In this document: in pieces, positions 1 through 10,515 of the stretch
How positions within the stretch are numbered: the stretch's first letter is position 1
Layout: every line of letters starts with the position of its first letter
NCBI GenBank assembly: GCA_019279435.1
Contig: JAAALK010000082.1
Location: forward strand, 12,044,594-12,108,593
DNA length: 64,000 nt
Direction: 5' to 3'
Source: Zizania palustris
Lineage: Eukaryota > Streptophyta > Magnoliopsida > Poales > Poaceae
Translations under genes and position numbers: made by a program
The notes under the pieces: generated by a model
The model's input: only the letters and a program-made list of their open reading frames with translations
Told to the model about the DNA's origin: nothing
The model's database searches: none

Positions 1-64
1 GGCAGGCTGCGTCCGTGCGCACTTCCTCCGATGCATACCGGGCCAACAGGTTGAATTCATGTAG

Positions 65-640
65 CTATTCCGTAACAGTCCTGCTCCCTTGATGCATGTC
101 CCGAAATTCCTGCTGTTTTTGGGATACCAAGCCATCCGGAACATGGGTAGCGCGAAAGGCAGTGGAGAACTCAGCCCATGAAATCTCATGGCCCTCGGGC
201 TGAGTCTTGCGAAAATTATCCCACCACTCCGCGGCGTATCCTTGGAGCTGGTGAGCGGCAAATGCCACTCGCTCCTGCTCGGAACAGGGCAGAAGGTGTA
301 TCTTTTTGCCGATGGTTCTAAGCCAGTCTCCTGCCTCCATTGGATTTGTGGTGCTGGAGAATATAGGGGGCCAAACACGTAGAGACTGGAGCCGGTGCAT
401 GGACGGGGCAGAGGGGAGGCTCGGGTTTCTATTGTTAGAGACGAAACAACTGCGCCTGCTGCTCTTGCATTTGGCTTTGTTGTTGTTACATCTGGGTAAG
501 CAGCGTGGCGATCAGCTGGTTTTGGTTTGCCATCATCTCAGCTAGTGTGGGATGATTGGCAACGGTGACCTACCGTTGGCCAGTTGCTCCCCACCGAGGC
601 AGATTGCCAGAGTCGCTTCCGTCACGCGGGGCATCAGATC
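65..640 (-). pseudogene. gag capsid-region fragment of the Tekay-like element
   Basis: A 111-codon open stretch (65-400) encodes a retrotransposon Gag capsid segment. It shows the hallmark succession NPMEAGDWLRTI, FAAHQLQGYAAEWWDNF and ISWAEFSTAFRATHVP, which matches the Retrotrans_gag family (PF03732) by recognition. Gag packages the element RNA in cytoplasmic particles. Upstream on the same strand (about 400-560) lies a glutamine-rich stretch with NHPTLAEMMANQNQLIATLL, interrupted by stops, as often seen ahead of gypsy capsid domains. The reading frame is broken, and the rest of gag and all of pol would lie left of the window. Confidence 0.75.
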
Positions 641-841
641 CTAGGTTATTGACCATCCTGAAGTTGAAGAGTTCAAAAGAAGGTGCAAATATTTAAGGGG
701 AATTATTACTAATTTTATTGCTCAAAATGAATGTTTTGACCTAGATGCTTACATCTTTTATTTTAAATCTCTTTTTAAATTTTGCACTCATGCCTTATTT
801 TCTGACATGAGCGGCACTACAAGCATAACAAAAATGAAAAC

Positions 842-1634
842 AAACAATCATAAACTATCATCTAAAATAACTCGGGGGTGGGCTCGATCATCGGCTCTGC
901 GGAGATGGTCGGTGCAGGGGTGGTGGAGCTTGAAGGCCTAGCGGGAGGGGTACCATGGGAGATCCTCTTGGGCCTGGCTGAGGGGGTCCTAAGTGTCTTC
1001 CGGTTGCGCAGCGGAAGGGGAGCAACCTCCTCAAGATCCTTCTGGAGTTCCTCGATCTGGTGGTGCAACCGTGCAATGTCGGCGATGCCTTGGCATAGAA
1101 TCTCGTTCTGACGCCGCAGCTCCTCTGCCTCGGCGGCTAAGCGGCACCCCTACTGGATCTAGCGATGAAGCTCTCCGTTCTCACAGTTCAGCCTCTCTGA
1201 CGAGTGGCGGTAGTAGTCGATGGTGTCATGCTAGCTGTCGGTGTCGAGTATGGCCTCCGTGTGAAGATCAACCATCGCCTCTAGTAGACATATGGTGTGA
1301 CCGATGACGGAGTGGCGCTGGGAGAAGGTGCTGACGTAGACGTTGCGATTACTCCCCGGAGTGCGCATAGGCATGAAGTGGTAGTCTGTGTCATAGAGAT
1401 GGCTATCCTAGATCACCCAAAGCTCGGAGAGGGCCTGTACGGCGGCTCGCTGGCTGGCTGCGAGGAGGAGGGATGGATGATGACGGTTACCTCACAGTAG
1501 CTCTCGTGCTCCTCGGGGAAGACCTCGTGGAACACAGGCTCGTGCTCAAATCCGAGGAAACCCACGAGCATGTGGAGCTCGCGAACGAAACCAGCCTCAT
1601 CATGAAGAGTCCCACTCATGGTACGATCCGGCAT
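842..1634 (-). pseudogene. N-terminal polyprotein region upstream of gag (Tekay-like), broken
   Basis: Between the primer binding site and the gag capsid region the minus strand keeps two open pieces (1413-1634 and 862-1068) in a decayed frame. The first reads like a globular domain (LHDEAGFVRELHMLVGFLGF, EVTVIIHPSSSQPASE). The second carries a short coiled-coil-like segment (HHQIEELQKDLEEV) followed by a proline-rich basic tail. An additional region like this ahead of gag is usual in long grass Tekay-type elements. Its function is not known to me. Stops separate the pieces. Confidence 0.5.
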
Positions 1635-1753
1635 CTACAAAAGAGAGAAATTTTTGGTAAAAACTCTAGAAGATGAGGTAGTAAGTAGTTTGCAAAAATA
1701 TAGTCAATATAAATCCTAGGGTCAGGTCTGTTTGGCTTCCTAAAGTCAAGTCA

Positions 1754-1765
1754 GCTCTGATACCA
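1754..1765 (-). promoter_or_regulatory. Primer binding site (initiator Met tRNA) of the Tekay-like element
   Basis: The minus strand reads TGGTATCAGAGC, the standard complement of the 3' end of plant initiator methionine tRNA. It starts three bases inside the inner end of the LTR at 1769, which fixes both the orientation and the LTR border. Confidence 0.9.
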
Positions 1766-1768
1766 TCT

Positions 1769-4700
1769 TGTAACGCCCCGATTTAATAAAACCGGGAATT
1801 TATTGAAATTCCACAGAAAATCAATAAATACAAGACGTTTATCACACGACTGTGTACAATATGCCAATCAATCATGGTTCGTAGACCATATTATTACAAA
1901 AGAGTTAAATGAAAGAGAAACTAATAAAATAAATCCTCTAGATGAACGTCTTCTTCCAATCTCATGCCTTGACTGGGTCGCTACTCCAGACCTTCGCCCT
2001 CCTCGTAGTAGATGGCCTCTGGTGGTGTAAGTCAACGGGGGTGAGTACAATCGTACTCAGCAAGCCACCGAATGCAATTATAATGCAAGCTAATAGAAAT
2101 GAAGGTAGTGGCTACTTTTGCGGAAAAGCATATTTGTACAGCATTTAATGTAAGGAGATTATTAGTACAGAAAATTAAACATGAGTACATGCATCATCTT
2201 CTAACTCGAGGGGTACAGTCAGCCCACCCTCGCTCAACAGTCCTTACATGGCATGAATAACACGATCATTCATACAAAAGTAAACCAACTACGAGAAGTC
2301 ACGCAACCCTCCCTTGACCATGGGCTCGGCTTTTCGAAATTATTTAAACTTTAATCAGAGGTGTACTATTGTACACACAAGGCACTTGTTTCCCGCACAC
2401 CGTAGTGTGTTAAATGACTCCTGTCACGAGAAGCTCGTGCCAAAACCTTTAGCATGGAACACACTAATTCGATAACACACTCTTATAGGTTTCATATGGT
2501 TTCCCAGTCACTTTGGGCCACACCATAGCCCCCCTTGAGAATCGTCGGTACAAGTCACCCGTAGGTTGCCCCTTGCCCCCTCCACTATGGTGCTTCAAGT
2601 TGGTACGATCCATACCTACAGTTAGGACTTACCCACTAGACTTATGGTTAGTACGAAAGTGCTTTGCAACGGATCCCGCAGACCGGTCCTTATAATGCCC
2701 CGAGTGTGACCAACCAATGCCCTAGATTGCACCCGGAACCCACCATACTTATAACATAGCCAACTCCAACAGAATCCAGAGACGAGAATAACGGGGAAAT
2801 TCATATAGCGTAATCCAACTACCTACGACTCGTTCTTTTATCCTATAGAAGTTGTGTTGATACATTGGACACTAGCTAATGTAATATTGTAGAGTGACAT
2901 GGAGTGTAGGCTCAATAAGCATGGCTTGGCTTTACACACAAGGACTGGGATCTAATAAATATAATTTAGGGCTTGAGATTAGACTAATGCAATATTATCT
3001 TATGAGTTATAGCAATAATTTATTAAAACATTGGCTCAATTATGATCAAAATGGGGGTTGTGACTTGCCTTGTTCCGCAAACGGTGAAGGTGGAACCTCG
3101 GGGTAAGACTTCGGATCTTCGACGTCGTCGTAGTCTTCCGGTACGCAAAATAAACACGACATTCAATAAACAATCCAAAATCACCAAGAAGAGCATACAT
3201 GTTTTTGTTGTATTAAATAAAGGGAATAAGGCCTTAAATTATATGAAATTATTTCCTAAATATTTAAGATTAGTTTTTAAAGAGGTTTCTGAATTTCATA
3301 AATTTTATTAAGCATTTACCCTTAGGGGTCTTTACTTTCCTATTTAATGGTGAATAAAAGTGTACAAAATAACCATACTATTTTTATTGCATTAAAACAG
3401 TGAAATGAATTCATTATGTACTCTAAAGTTAATATAAAATTTTTAAGTGTTTTTCTGAATTATTTAATGAAATAGGAATTTAATCCTAAAGGGGTTTTTA
3501 CTTTATTATTTAATAAGAATAAAACGGGAAAAATAAACATACTGTTTTTATTGCATAAAGGTGTAGAGAATAAAAAGACAGATTTAACAAAATTTAAATG
3601 GTGAAATTTGGAGTTAAAATGAGCAAGTTATGAATTTTTAAAGTTCAAACTATTTTCTAGATTTTTATTTTAAACATAAAATGGTCCTGGTTCACGGTAG
3701 ACCGAGCCCACCACGCGAGGGGTTACTATTCACATGGACCCGATCGGTGTGAGCCGTCCGATCTAGATCTGAAGGCTGGCGGTGGGGCGGGAGGTTTTAA
3801 GTGAATCTGGACAGCCCAGATCACTCCATACCCCTCCGCCGAAACGGACGGCTGAGATCTAATCATTGAGTGATTTGATCTCGGCCATTTAGTCCAGATC
3901 GAACAGTCGAGGCACCGTCCGGCACGCACGCGGCACGAGGGAGGCAGACGCCTTCGTCCCTGGCTCTAGCGGCTTGGCGATGAGCGACCACCGACGGCGG
4001 CGATGGCCTAAGGCCCTAAATTCTGGCCAAAATGGAGAGAGGGGAAGATGGGGAGTACGGAGGTACCGGCGATGACGATGGCGTAGCAGCGGTGGCGATC
4101 GGCGACGAGATATGGTGGTGGAGTTCTTCGGGTTCACCGGTGGCGACGGGCTCCGGCGGTCTTCACGGACAACGGGGTCGTGGCCGAGGACGGGTGGACT
4201 ACGGTGGTTCTGGAGGTGGCGTCGGTGAGGACGGCGGGGGTCAGTGGTCCTGGCGAGGGGCTGCCGGAGCTAAGACAAGGGTAAAACGCAAAAAAAGGGG
4301 GGTGGTGGCCTCCGAGAAAATGAGTGCTATGGCTTCGGCGGTGTGGTCGGGTTGTGGTGTGGGCGGGGTGTTAAATAGGGTCGCCGGTGACGATTTGGTA
4401 AGTATACCGAGGGAAACCCGAGGGGGCTTCCATCCAAGCTCCGGCGAGCCTTTCCATCCACGCGAAAAGCTTCCAAAGGGATGAATCTTCGTTGGCTTTG
4501 GGCGGAAGGAGATCGCCGGCGATCGGGAAAGACAATCCTACACGCAATTTGGCGAATCCGGGCGTCCGGCGGCAGGGATTGGGAAAGGGGTCACCGGAAA
4601 TGGAAGGGCGGGGATCCCCTTCCATCGGAGAAGATGGAACTGACAGGTGGGGGCCACCTATCAGTGGGTAATGGCGAGACCGGGTGCGCCGACGGGTGGG

Positions 4701-5147
4701 CCAGGGTAGTCAGAGGTCAAGGCGGGTCGCTAGAGACTGACGGGTAGGGCCGGCTGACGCGAGCGAGCGGGAGAGAGAGGGAGGGTACGCGCCGACAGGC
4801 AGGTCCCACTTGGTAGCGACACGGGCTTTAGATTGGGCTGGGCTGAGGAGGATTGAGGGTTGCAGCCAAATAAGATTTAAAATACATTTTCTATTTAAAA
4901 TAATACCAGAAATTTATTTATTTGTTTAGAGCTTGAAGTACTATTGCAAAAATTTTGTAAAATTCCTAAAAATATTTCTTGGCTCATAGATTTCATCATA
5001 AATTTTTCAGCTTCAAATCTTAAATATTTCTCCCTGTTTTGCTTTAATTGGGTACTTTTAACCTTTTGTTCAATTAAATAATTCCTTTTTATTTCGGAAA
5101 ATTTATTTCCCTCATTTTTATTTTATTTTTAATTCTAGGGTGTTACA
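1769..5147 (-). repeat. 5' LTR of the Tekay-like element (3379 bp)
   Basis: The borders are TGTAAC at 1769 and GTTACA at 5142-5147, a perfect 6 bp inverted repeat of TG...CA type, with the primer binding site just outside the left border. The LTR is AT-rich at both ends and has a GC-rich core (about 3680-4870). On the minus strand a TATTTAA box near 4370-4382 could belong to the promoter. Several open frames in the GC-rich core (for example 4032-4484 plus strand) have no recognisable domain and are treated as chance. The partner LTR is outside the window, so the target duplication cannot be confirmed; the right flank is GCTTC. Confidence 0.85.
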
Positions 5148-5199
5148 GCTTCGGTCCTTATTGATACGAAGTGGTACTTCGGTTCTTTAGAGAACGAAG

Positions 5200-5440
5200 C
5201 CTTGACCTCGGGGCTCAATAAGGGCACCATAGAGCTTTGGTTTTTAAATAAACTGAAAAGCTTTGATTTTTAAACAATACTAAGCAAGGCTTCAATTTTC
5301 AATGAAGCGGAGCAAGACTTCGGTTTTTTAAATGATGTGAAGCAAGGTTTCAATTTTGAATAATGTGAAGTAAGGCTTCAAAGATTTAATGAAACAATTT
5401 CATCTTTGCACAACGAAGCGGGGCTTCGAGCTATGTACAT
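5200..5440. repeat. Leader repeats of element D with GAAGC..GCTTC mini-hairpins
   Basis: A short degenerate unit recurs in which GAAGC and GCTTC are separated by a few bases (for example AAGCAAGGCTTCAATTTT, GAAGCAAGGTTTCAATTTTG, GAAGTAAGGCTTCAAAG). Each unit could fold into a small stem. The same unit recurs in the leader of element A (43640-43780). Confidence 0.55.
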
Positions 5441-5726
5441 ACCTTCGGAAGCTCGACTTGATCCAGAAATCGAGCGGCTTCGCGTGATTGAAGAGCTCGC
5501 CTCATAGCCCCTAGGGCTTTGGAGGCCTTCGGCGCGCACCTGGAGCCCTTTGCTGAATGGTGCACTCTGAGGCGCGAGGGGTGGTGGAAGGCGAGAGAGG
5601 CCTTCGGCCTATACTTGAAGTCTCTTGCCGAAGGGTGCACGGAATTATGGGATTCCGAAGCACCCTCCGCAAGAGTACATCGAAATACAGGTAGTGGCAG
5701 AGAACTTAGCTTTTTGTACAATAAGC

Positions 5727-5745
5727 TTCCCACAGACGACGCCAA
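5727..5745 (-). promoter_or_regulatory. Primer binding site of element D
   Basis: Directly inside the LTR border the minus strand reads TTGGCGTCGTCTGTGGGAA. This resembles the TGGCGCCGTCTGTGGGAA type of primer site seen in many grass Tat-like gypsy elements; the cognate tRNA is not assigned here. It shows that D is transcribed from the minus strand. Confidence 0.7.
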
Positions 5746-5746
5746 C

Positions 5747-6576
5747 TGTTGTAGCAATTGTGGCTGCTACAGCAGGTTTTTATGTATTAATGTATGGAGT
5801 ATAGAATGAAACTCGAAGGGTTCTCACAGAGACAGAAAGAGTTTATACTAGTTTAGGCCTCCTCGGAGGAATAATAGCAATATGTCCAGTTTATAGTGGA
5901 TTTGGTATAGTTTTTGCCTCTAGTTTTCAACCTCCTCATTACAAGGGCATGGCCCTTCTTTTATAGGCACGCAGGCCAAAGGGAAAGACCAAATTGCCCT
6001 CTACAAGCCATAGGCTTATGGGGTCAAGAAAGGAAAAAGGCTAGATTAGTGTACATTTGACTTTACAAGTGCACTAGATAAACATCAACTCTAGAGCAGG
6101 TATATGGCATACCAGGAGTGAATGGGCCCCGATATGGCTTAACACTGTAGCAATGCTTGGATATTTCTTCTGGTCTAGAGTATTTGCCGGAGTCCTTCAA
6201 GCGGAGGCGGTTGAGTAGGCTCCGAGTGACACTCCGAAGCGGACTCCGAAGAGGGCTCCGAAGCGAACCCTAAAGAGGGCTCCGAAGTAGCCCTTCGGAG
6301 AGGGCTCCGAAGCAGCCCTTCGAAGAGGGCTCCGAAGGGGACCGGAGGGGTCCGAAGGCTTGGCGCTGAAGAGCCCTAGAGGGCTCCGGGAAGGGTCCCG
6401 GAGGCTTGTCTCCGGAGGGCTTCGGAGGGGCAAGCACTGGCTGTTCTTGGAATTGACTTCGTCAGAGGAGGCCAGACTTCGCTTTCAGACTTTGGCGAAG
6501 ACAGGGTTTGGGCCCGAGGCCCTCGGAGGCTGACATCATTTGGGCCCTGTTCAAGGGAAAACTAATTCCCCCAACA
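5747..6576 (-). repeat. 5' LTR of element D (830 bp)
   Basis: The borders are TGTTG at 5747 and CCAACA at 6576. A minus-strand TATA box (CTATAAAAG, about 5958-5967) supports the orientation. The part from 6210 to 6440 is a degenerate array of GAGGGCTCCGAAG-type units. The end is strongly similar to the right LTR end of element A. Confidence 0.8.
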
Positions 6577-7107
6577 ATAGGTTTTGAGATGACCTATGGC
6601 CTCCTCAAACGGCATCTTGTCGAGGTCGTAGAACTACTCAATACCCGCGATAATATTGATGAACTTCTCAGGGACGCTGTCAAACAATTTCTTCACCATT
6701 GCCTTGTCATCAAGGGTAGCTCCCAATTCTGAGTATCAGACCGACATGGTGAAGATCTGCCCTGCGTACTGATCCAGGGACTCAACATCGCCCATGCGCA
6801 TGCCGTCAAACTCCGCCTTCAATGTCTGTAGACGCGCGTCACGCACACGAGTCTCACTGACAAACCTTGTCTTGAGACAGTCCCAGACTTCCTTCGCGGT
6901 CTTCTTCTTCGCCACTTGCATCAGGAAATCTTCTGGTAGCGCTTGGAGAAGACTTGATCTGGCCTTCTTGTCCTTCCTGATGTCGACGCCCTCCCCGGCC
7001 ACCGTCTGCATCCGGATCACCCAGCTAGTGTAGTTGGTTGTAGTCAGCATTGGGTAGAACACACTCCCCGTGCTCCCCCTAGTTGTGTCCGTTGGTATGA
7101 CCAACAT
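6577..7107 (-). pseudogene. Ty1/copia gag fragment
   Basis: The minus strand encodes a typical copia Gag (UBN2 type). The start includes VFYPMLTTTNYTSWVIRMQ, followed by KKTAKEVWDCLKTRFV, LKAEFDGMRMGDVESLDQYA, and, after one stop near 6735, DDKAMVKKLFDSVPEKFINI and a PFEEAIGHLKTY segment. The reading is cut at 6577 by the LTR of element D, so the gag was open at that point before D inserted. Copia Gag forms the particle that holds element RNA. The zinc knuckle and pol lie left of the insertion and are not in the window. Confidence 0.8.
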
Positions 7108-7108
7108 C

Positions 7109-7120
7109 GCTCTGATACCA
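7109..7120 (-). promoter_or_regulatory. Primer binding site (initiator Met tRNA) of the copia element
   Basis: The minus strand reads TGGTATCAGAGC two bases from the LTR border at 7123, the usual copia primer site. Confidence 0.85.
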
Positions 7121-7122
7121 AA

Positions 7123-7432
7123 TGTTGACATGATCATGATCAAACACCTGACTTACGATAAATAGTGAACGAACCAATGTTGAAGATAAACAGTGTTTTC
7201 AGGAAAAACAACACTAAAATTTTGTGTGTTGCTTTCTTATTCATTCTTCTTGCTTCGGAAAGTTTAATACTAGGTAATGCATTTCTGGATGCATCAATCA
7301 AAGAGCAATCTACCAAACTAAGCTACTGCCTAAACTTAGAATGCTCCAACCTTGATTTTTTTTCCTCAGCTCTAGCGTACATCTTGCTGTTTTGAATCCA
7401 AACCGGGGCCTCGCCCATGGCTAACTCCAACA
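7123..7432 (-). repeat. Copia 5' LTR (about 310 bp)
   Basis: The inner border TGTTGACATG is fixed by the adjacent primer site. The outer border is most likely CCAACA at 7432, giving a TG..CA LTR of 310 bp, a common size for small copia elements. No partner LTR is visible, so the outer border is provisional. Confidence 0.65.
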
Positions 7433-8382
7433 AGTACAGCTATATATGTATAGACCTATGTTCAGTAGTGCACAGTGATGGTAATTAACAAGCGATTGAC
7501 ACAAAAATATGTAAATGATCACCTAGCTAGCCAGTACGTACAGCTATATCTAGATCGATAGCCAGTAATTAACTAGCTAGGATGCAAGTATATATGCAAC
7601 TAGAGTAGGAGATTTTTCAGCTATTCAGACAGTGGTTTTATTTAATGAAGGCTCTCCATGTTTATAATTTTTTAAACTGATAAAATATATCTTGAAAAAA
7701 TATTTATCTCAAAATTATGTAGAGAGGAATTAAGTGTATGTATGTATTTAATTGAATCATATAGTTTTTATTTCGGACTAAAAACAAAAATTAAATCGTT
7801 CTATTTTATCATAAGAACATTAATTAATCTAGCATGCATAAAGCGTACGCGGTTAGTGACAAATGCAAGGTTGGCACCGATCGATAAATCCATCACGTCA
7901 ACTCAAAAGCTGTTCAGCTCAACTAGATTCAGAAAAATATTCAGGTTTCGACGAATTGAAGCTAGCTAGATCGAGAAGAGAACAAGGCCAGGGCTTGCAA
8001 GCTAGCGAGGGGTCGAGCTTGCAGGCAAAGGTCGAAGCATATGGCCTGCTCATTGCAATGCAACTGGACGCGTAATCAACTCGACGCCGGCCGGCGGCCT
8101 CGCTCGATCGCCACCCGTGAACCTGCAGATAATGCTCGCAGATTTGTCGCACGTCTCGGTTCCACCCACTCGCTCGCTGATACTATGATTAAGAGAATAT
8201 CTAGCTAGCTCAATTTGTTGACTCCACTACTCTAGTAGGCCTCCGATACTGCATATCATATGTACATGCATCTTCAGAAAACAAAAAAAAAAGTTCAGTA
8301 GAAGCAACAAGTACTTGTACGTACGCGCGTAAGACCACCGCGGGCCGTGTGAGTGTATGCCTTGCCGGTAGGCCGGAAGAAT
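7433..8382. other. Unassigned AT-rich stretch, possibly original host DNA
   Basis: I see no transposon hallmark and no convincing coding region here. The sequence is rich in CTAGCTAG and GATCGATC words. Together with 10530-11328 it would form one continuous stretch of about 1.7 kb before the CACTA insertion, and it is the best candidate for non-repetitive host sequence in this window. Confidence 0.4.
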
Positions 8383-8399
8383 CACTACAACAATCTACG

Positions 8400-8665
8400 A
8401 AACTTCCGTCTGCTCTTTGGCCGACGGAAGTTAGTCATTTTCTGACGGAAGAAGCTAACTTTCGTCGGTATTTGGCCGACGGAAGTTAGCTAACTTCCGT
8501 CTACCCGCTTCCGTCGGCCAAATCTAGCCGACGGAAGTTATCAGGAAATCGGTAACTTCCGTTGGCCAAATTCTAGCTGACGAAAATAATTTTTTTTGTT
8601 TTTTCTTTTTTCTGTCGACGGGCCAATAACTTCCGTCGGCTAATGTCGGCCGACGAAAGTTAACT
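8400..8665. repeat. Left subterminal repeat array of the CACTA element
   Basis: About a dozen copies, in both orientations, of ACTTCCGTCGGC and close variants follow the left terminus. In En/Spm such motifs bind the element-encoded TnpA-type protein. Confidence 0.85.
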
Positions 8666-9517
8666 AAAAAATCCAAAAAAATGAAAATTTGCAATTAATC
8701 GTGCATTTGCCTAATATTCCAACATTCTTCTCCTCTGAACTTAGTCTGAATACGACGTAATTTCTGAGTATCAAAATGCCAATACTTGCAGCAATCTCTT
8801 GAACAGAAAATGGTCGATAGGAACACATGATTGAAATTTGAAACATGAAAGCAATAAAACTGGGCGAGATTTCTGCAAAAGTAGTAAGCAGTGCCTCCAA
8901 TGCAAAGGAACCACTCACGGAAATTAATACAGGCAATGGTCCCAATCTCCAGTGAGACAACACAAAATTATTGCACAAATCATTTTGTTAATGCTCCTCT
9001 TTGACAGCACACAAAGAACCGCATGGATTATCAGCACACTGTTTTGCTGCAAAGGCTAGCAGCTCACCCTGCATTTGCCATTGTTTAGCAAACCACTAGC
9101 TCCCACACTGATTAGAAAAGAGGGATAAAGCCACTAACAATAACAAGAACCCAGCTTTTATCAGCCATCAGCCCCATGATTGATGATTAAATTTGGTGCT
9201 GTCAATGATAACTGATCAAATCCTGAAAATTCAGCTAATGGCCCAGGAGACAGGGGGAAATGAGAAATCCAATGAGTAGCAGCAGACAGATTATTCTAAG
9301 TGAGGAGATCCAGTCAATCTAATCTCTTTAATCTAAATTAACATCTCTAGCTTTGTACTCATTTTGTTGATGGATTTAGGTTTGAAATTTGATGGACAAT
9401 TCCTACTCAAGAATGCCCAAGAATCATTGCTCGGATTAACAATTGCAACTTACAACAATCCGAAGAGAAAAAATCGCTCACTGAATGTTACCAATCATCA
9501 ATGGAAAGAATTGCTTG
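8666..9517. other. AT-rich interior of the CACTA element
   Basis: No domain or clear coding region is recognisable. The composition differs sharply from the GC-rich block that follows, which suggests acquired non-coding host sequence; this is inference only. Confidence 0.35.
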
Positions 9518-10291
9518 CTAGCATTTCCAGGCGTAGACGAGGAGGGAGAAGCCATGGCCGCGCTGCAGCTCGGCTTCTTCTGGGCTCGCCCGGTCCATGA
9601 CCGTCGAGCCGCTAGCCCACGACACGGAGGAGGAAGCCACCGACGCCGACGAGGAGGAGCTCGCCTTGGCTAGCCTCCGAGCCTGCCCTTTCTTCCTCCG
9701 GTTCTCCCCGTTGCTGCTGCTCTCGCTCCAGTCCCCTCGCCCCCACTTCCCGAGGTAGCCTGCCCATGCACCGGCGCCCCTACCGGCGTTATCGAGGAGG
9801 TCCTCCTTGGCCTCAGCAGCATCGCCGTCTTCGATGGCGGCGGTGTCACCGAGCTCGAAGCGGAAGACGAAGAAAGCGTGAGCGAGCTGCGGCGGCGCGG
9901 TGACCACGGAGGCGTCGGTGGGGGCCATGTTGCTTGTGTGGAAGTGCCAGTGGTGGAGGTCCCAGGAGACCAGGAGTTCTGAGGAGGATGGGGGCGGAGG
10001 CGGCGGGAAGCCGGGGAGGCGGCGGATGCGGCGGGAGGCCGAGGAGGCAGGCGGAGGCGGTGGGCGGAGGCGGCGGGAGGCCAGGGAGGCAGGCGGAGGC
10101 GGTGGAGGCGGCGGGAGGCCGGGGAGGAAGGCGGAGGCGGTGGGAGGCCAGGGAGGAAGGCGGAGGCGGCGGGAAGGCGCGGATCGAGGCGGCGGCGGGG
10201 AAGAGGAGAAGTGAAAACCTAGGGTAAAAGAAGGCGCGGGCCGAGAAAAAGAGCGCTGGAAAAAAAAAAGCTCGCTGCTTCCGTCGGCCAC
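9518..10291 (-). CDS. Unidentified 257-codon ORF inside the CACTA, possible captured host gene fragment
   Basis: The frame starts at 10291 and stays open for 257 codons. The N-terminal half is very proline/serine-rich and low-complexity (residues 30-110). The middle (about residues 108-150) is of normal composition, with SWDLHHWHFHTSNMAPTDA and AHAFFVFRFELGDTAA, followed by an acidic AEAKEDLL stretch and a basic ENRRKKGQARR segment. The tail is serine-rich. I recognise no family. CACTA elements of grasses often carry pieces of host genes, and the normal-complexity segment is a candidate for that. The ORF could also be a by-product of the GC-rich composition. Confidence 0.35.
   Translation of the reverse strand: MADGSSELFFFQRSFSRPAPSFTLGFHFSSSPPPPRSAPSRRLRLPPWPPTASAFLPGLPPPPPPPPASLASRRLRPPPPPASSASRRIRRLPGFPPPPPPSSSELLVSWDLHHWHFHTSNMAPTDASVVTAPPQLAHAFFVFRFELGDTAAIEDGDAAEAKEDLLDNAGRGAGAWAGYLGKWGRGDWSESSSNGENRRKKGQARRLAKASSSSSASVASSSVSWASGSTVMDRASPEEAELQRGHGFSLLVYAWKC
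9985..10195. repeat. GGAGGCGG-type minisatellite inside the CACTA
   Basis: The plus strand is an array of imperfect GGAGGCGG / GGGAGGC / GGAGGCAGGC units. On the minus strand it produces the proline-rich segment of the overlapping ORF. The runs of GG doublets and triplets are compatible with G-quadruplex formation. Confidence 0.7.
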
Positions 10292-10515
10292 ATATAAAAC
10301 CGACGAATGTTAATTTTAACTTCCGTCGGTTTTAATGTTGGCCGACGGAAGTTAGGGAATTTATACCGGGCGGGAAAAAATGTCTCTATCTTCCGTCGGC
10401 CCCTGTGAAAAGCCGACGAAAGTTATTCGGCTACTTCAGGCCGACGGAAGTTATTTAACTTTTTTCGGTTTTTTGAAAAGCCGACGGAAGTTAAGTTGGC
10501 CGACGAAAATTTTCT
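10265..10515. repeat. Right subterminal repeat array of the CACTA element
   Basis: Direct and inverted copies of ACTTCCGTCGGC and GCCGACGGAAGT precede the right terminus and mirror the left array. Confidence 0.85.

Larger units (their letters stand above)
1..5147 (-). mobile_element. Ty3/gypsy Tekay-like retrotransposon, 5' part (5' LTR, PBS, gag), left side outside window
   Basis: Read on the minus strand, a 3379 bp LTR (1769-5147) is followed by an initiator-Met tRNA primer binding site and then by gag-like coding sequence that runs off the left edge. A very long LTR, the Met primer and a gag of this type fit the Tekay (Del) lineage of grass Ty3/gypsy elements; the lineage is inferred from these features. 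The element interrupts the leader of element D at 5148, so it is younger than D. The gag reading frames contain several stops, so this copy looks non-functional. Confidence 0.85.
5148..6576 (-). mobile_element. Gypsy element D (same family as A): leader and 5' LTR, truncated
   Basis: This is a minus-strand element fragment made of an 830 bp LTR (5747-6576), a primer binding site and about 600 bp of leader. The leader is cut at 5148 by the Tekay-like element; the rest of D should continue left of that element, outside the window. The leader and LTR are recognisably similar to the stretch 43565-44637 of element A. D sits inside a copia gag gene, which resumes at 6577. Confidence 0.8.

Noticed and set aside
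4032..4484. 150-codon open frame in the GC-rich core of the Tekay-like LTR, with an overlapping frame on the minus strand
   Set aside because: Low-complexity glycine-rich translation, no domain, and inside an LTR promoter region; open frames are expected by chance at this GC content.
9900..10227. Two overlapping glycine/arginine-rich plus-strand frames inside the CACTA
   Set aside because: They are translations of the GGAGGCGG minisatellite in other frames and have no normal-complexity part.
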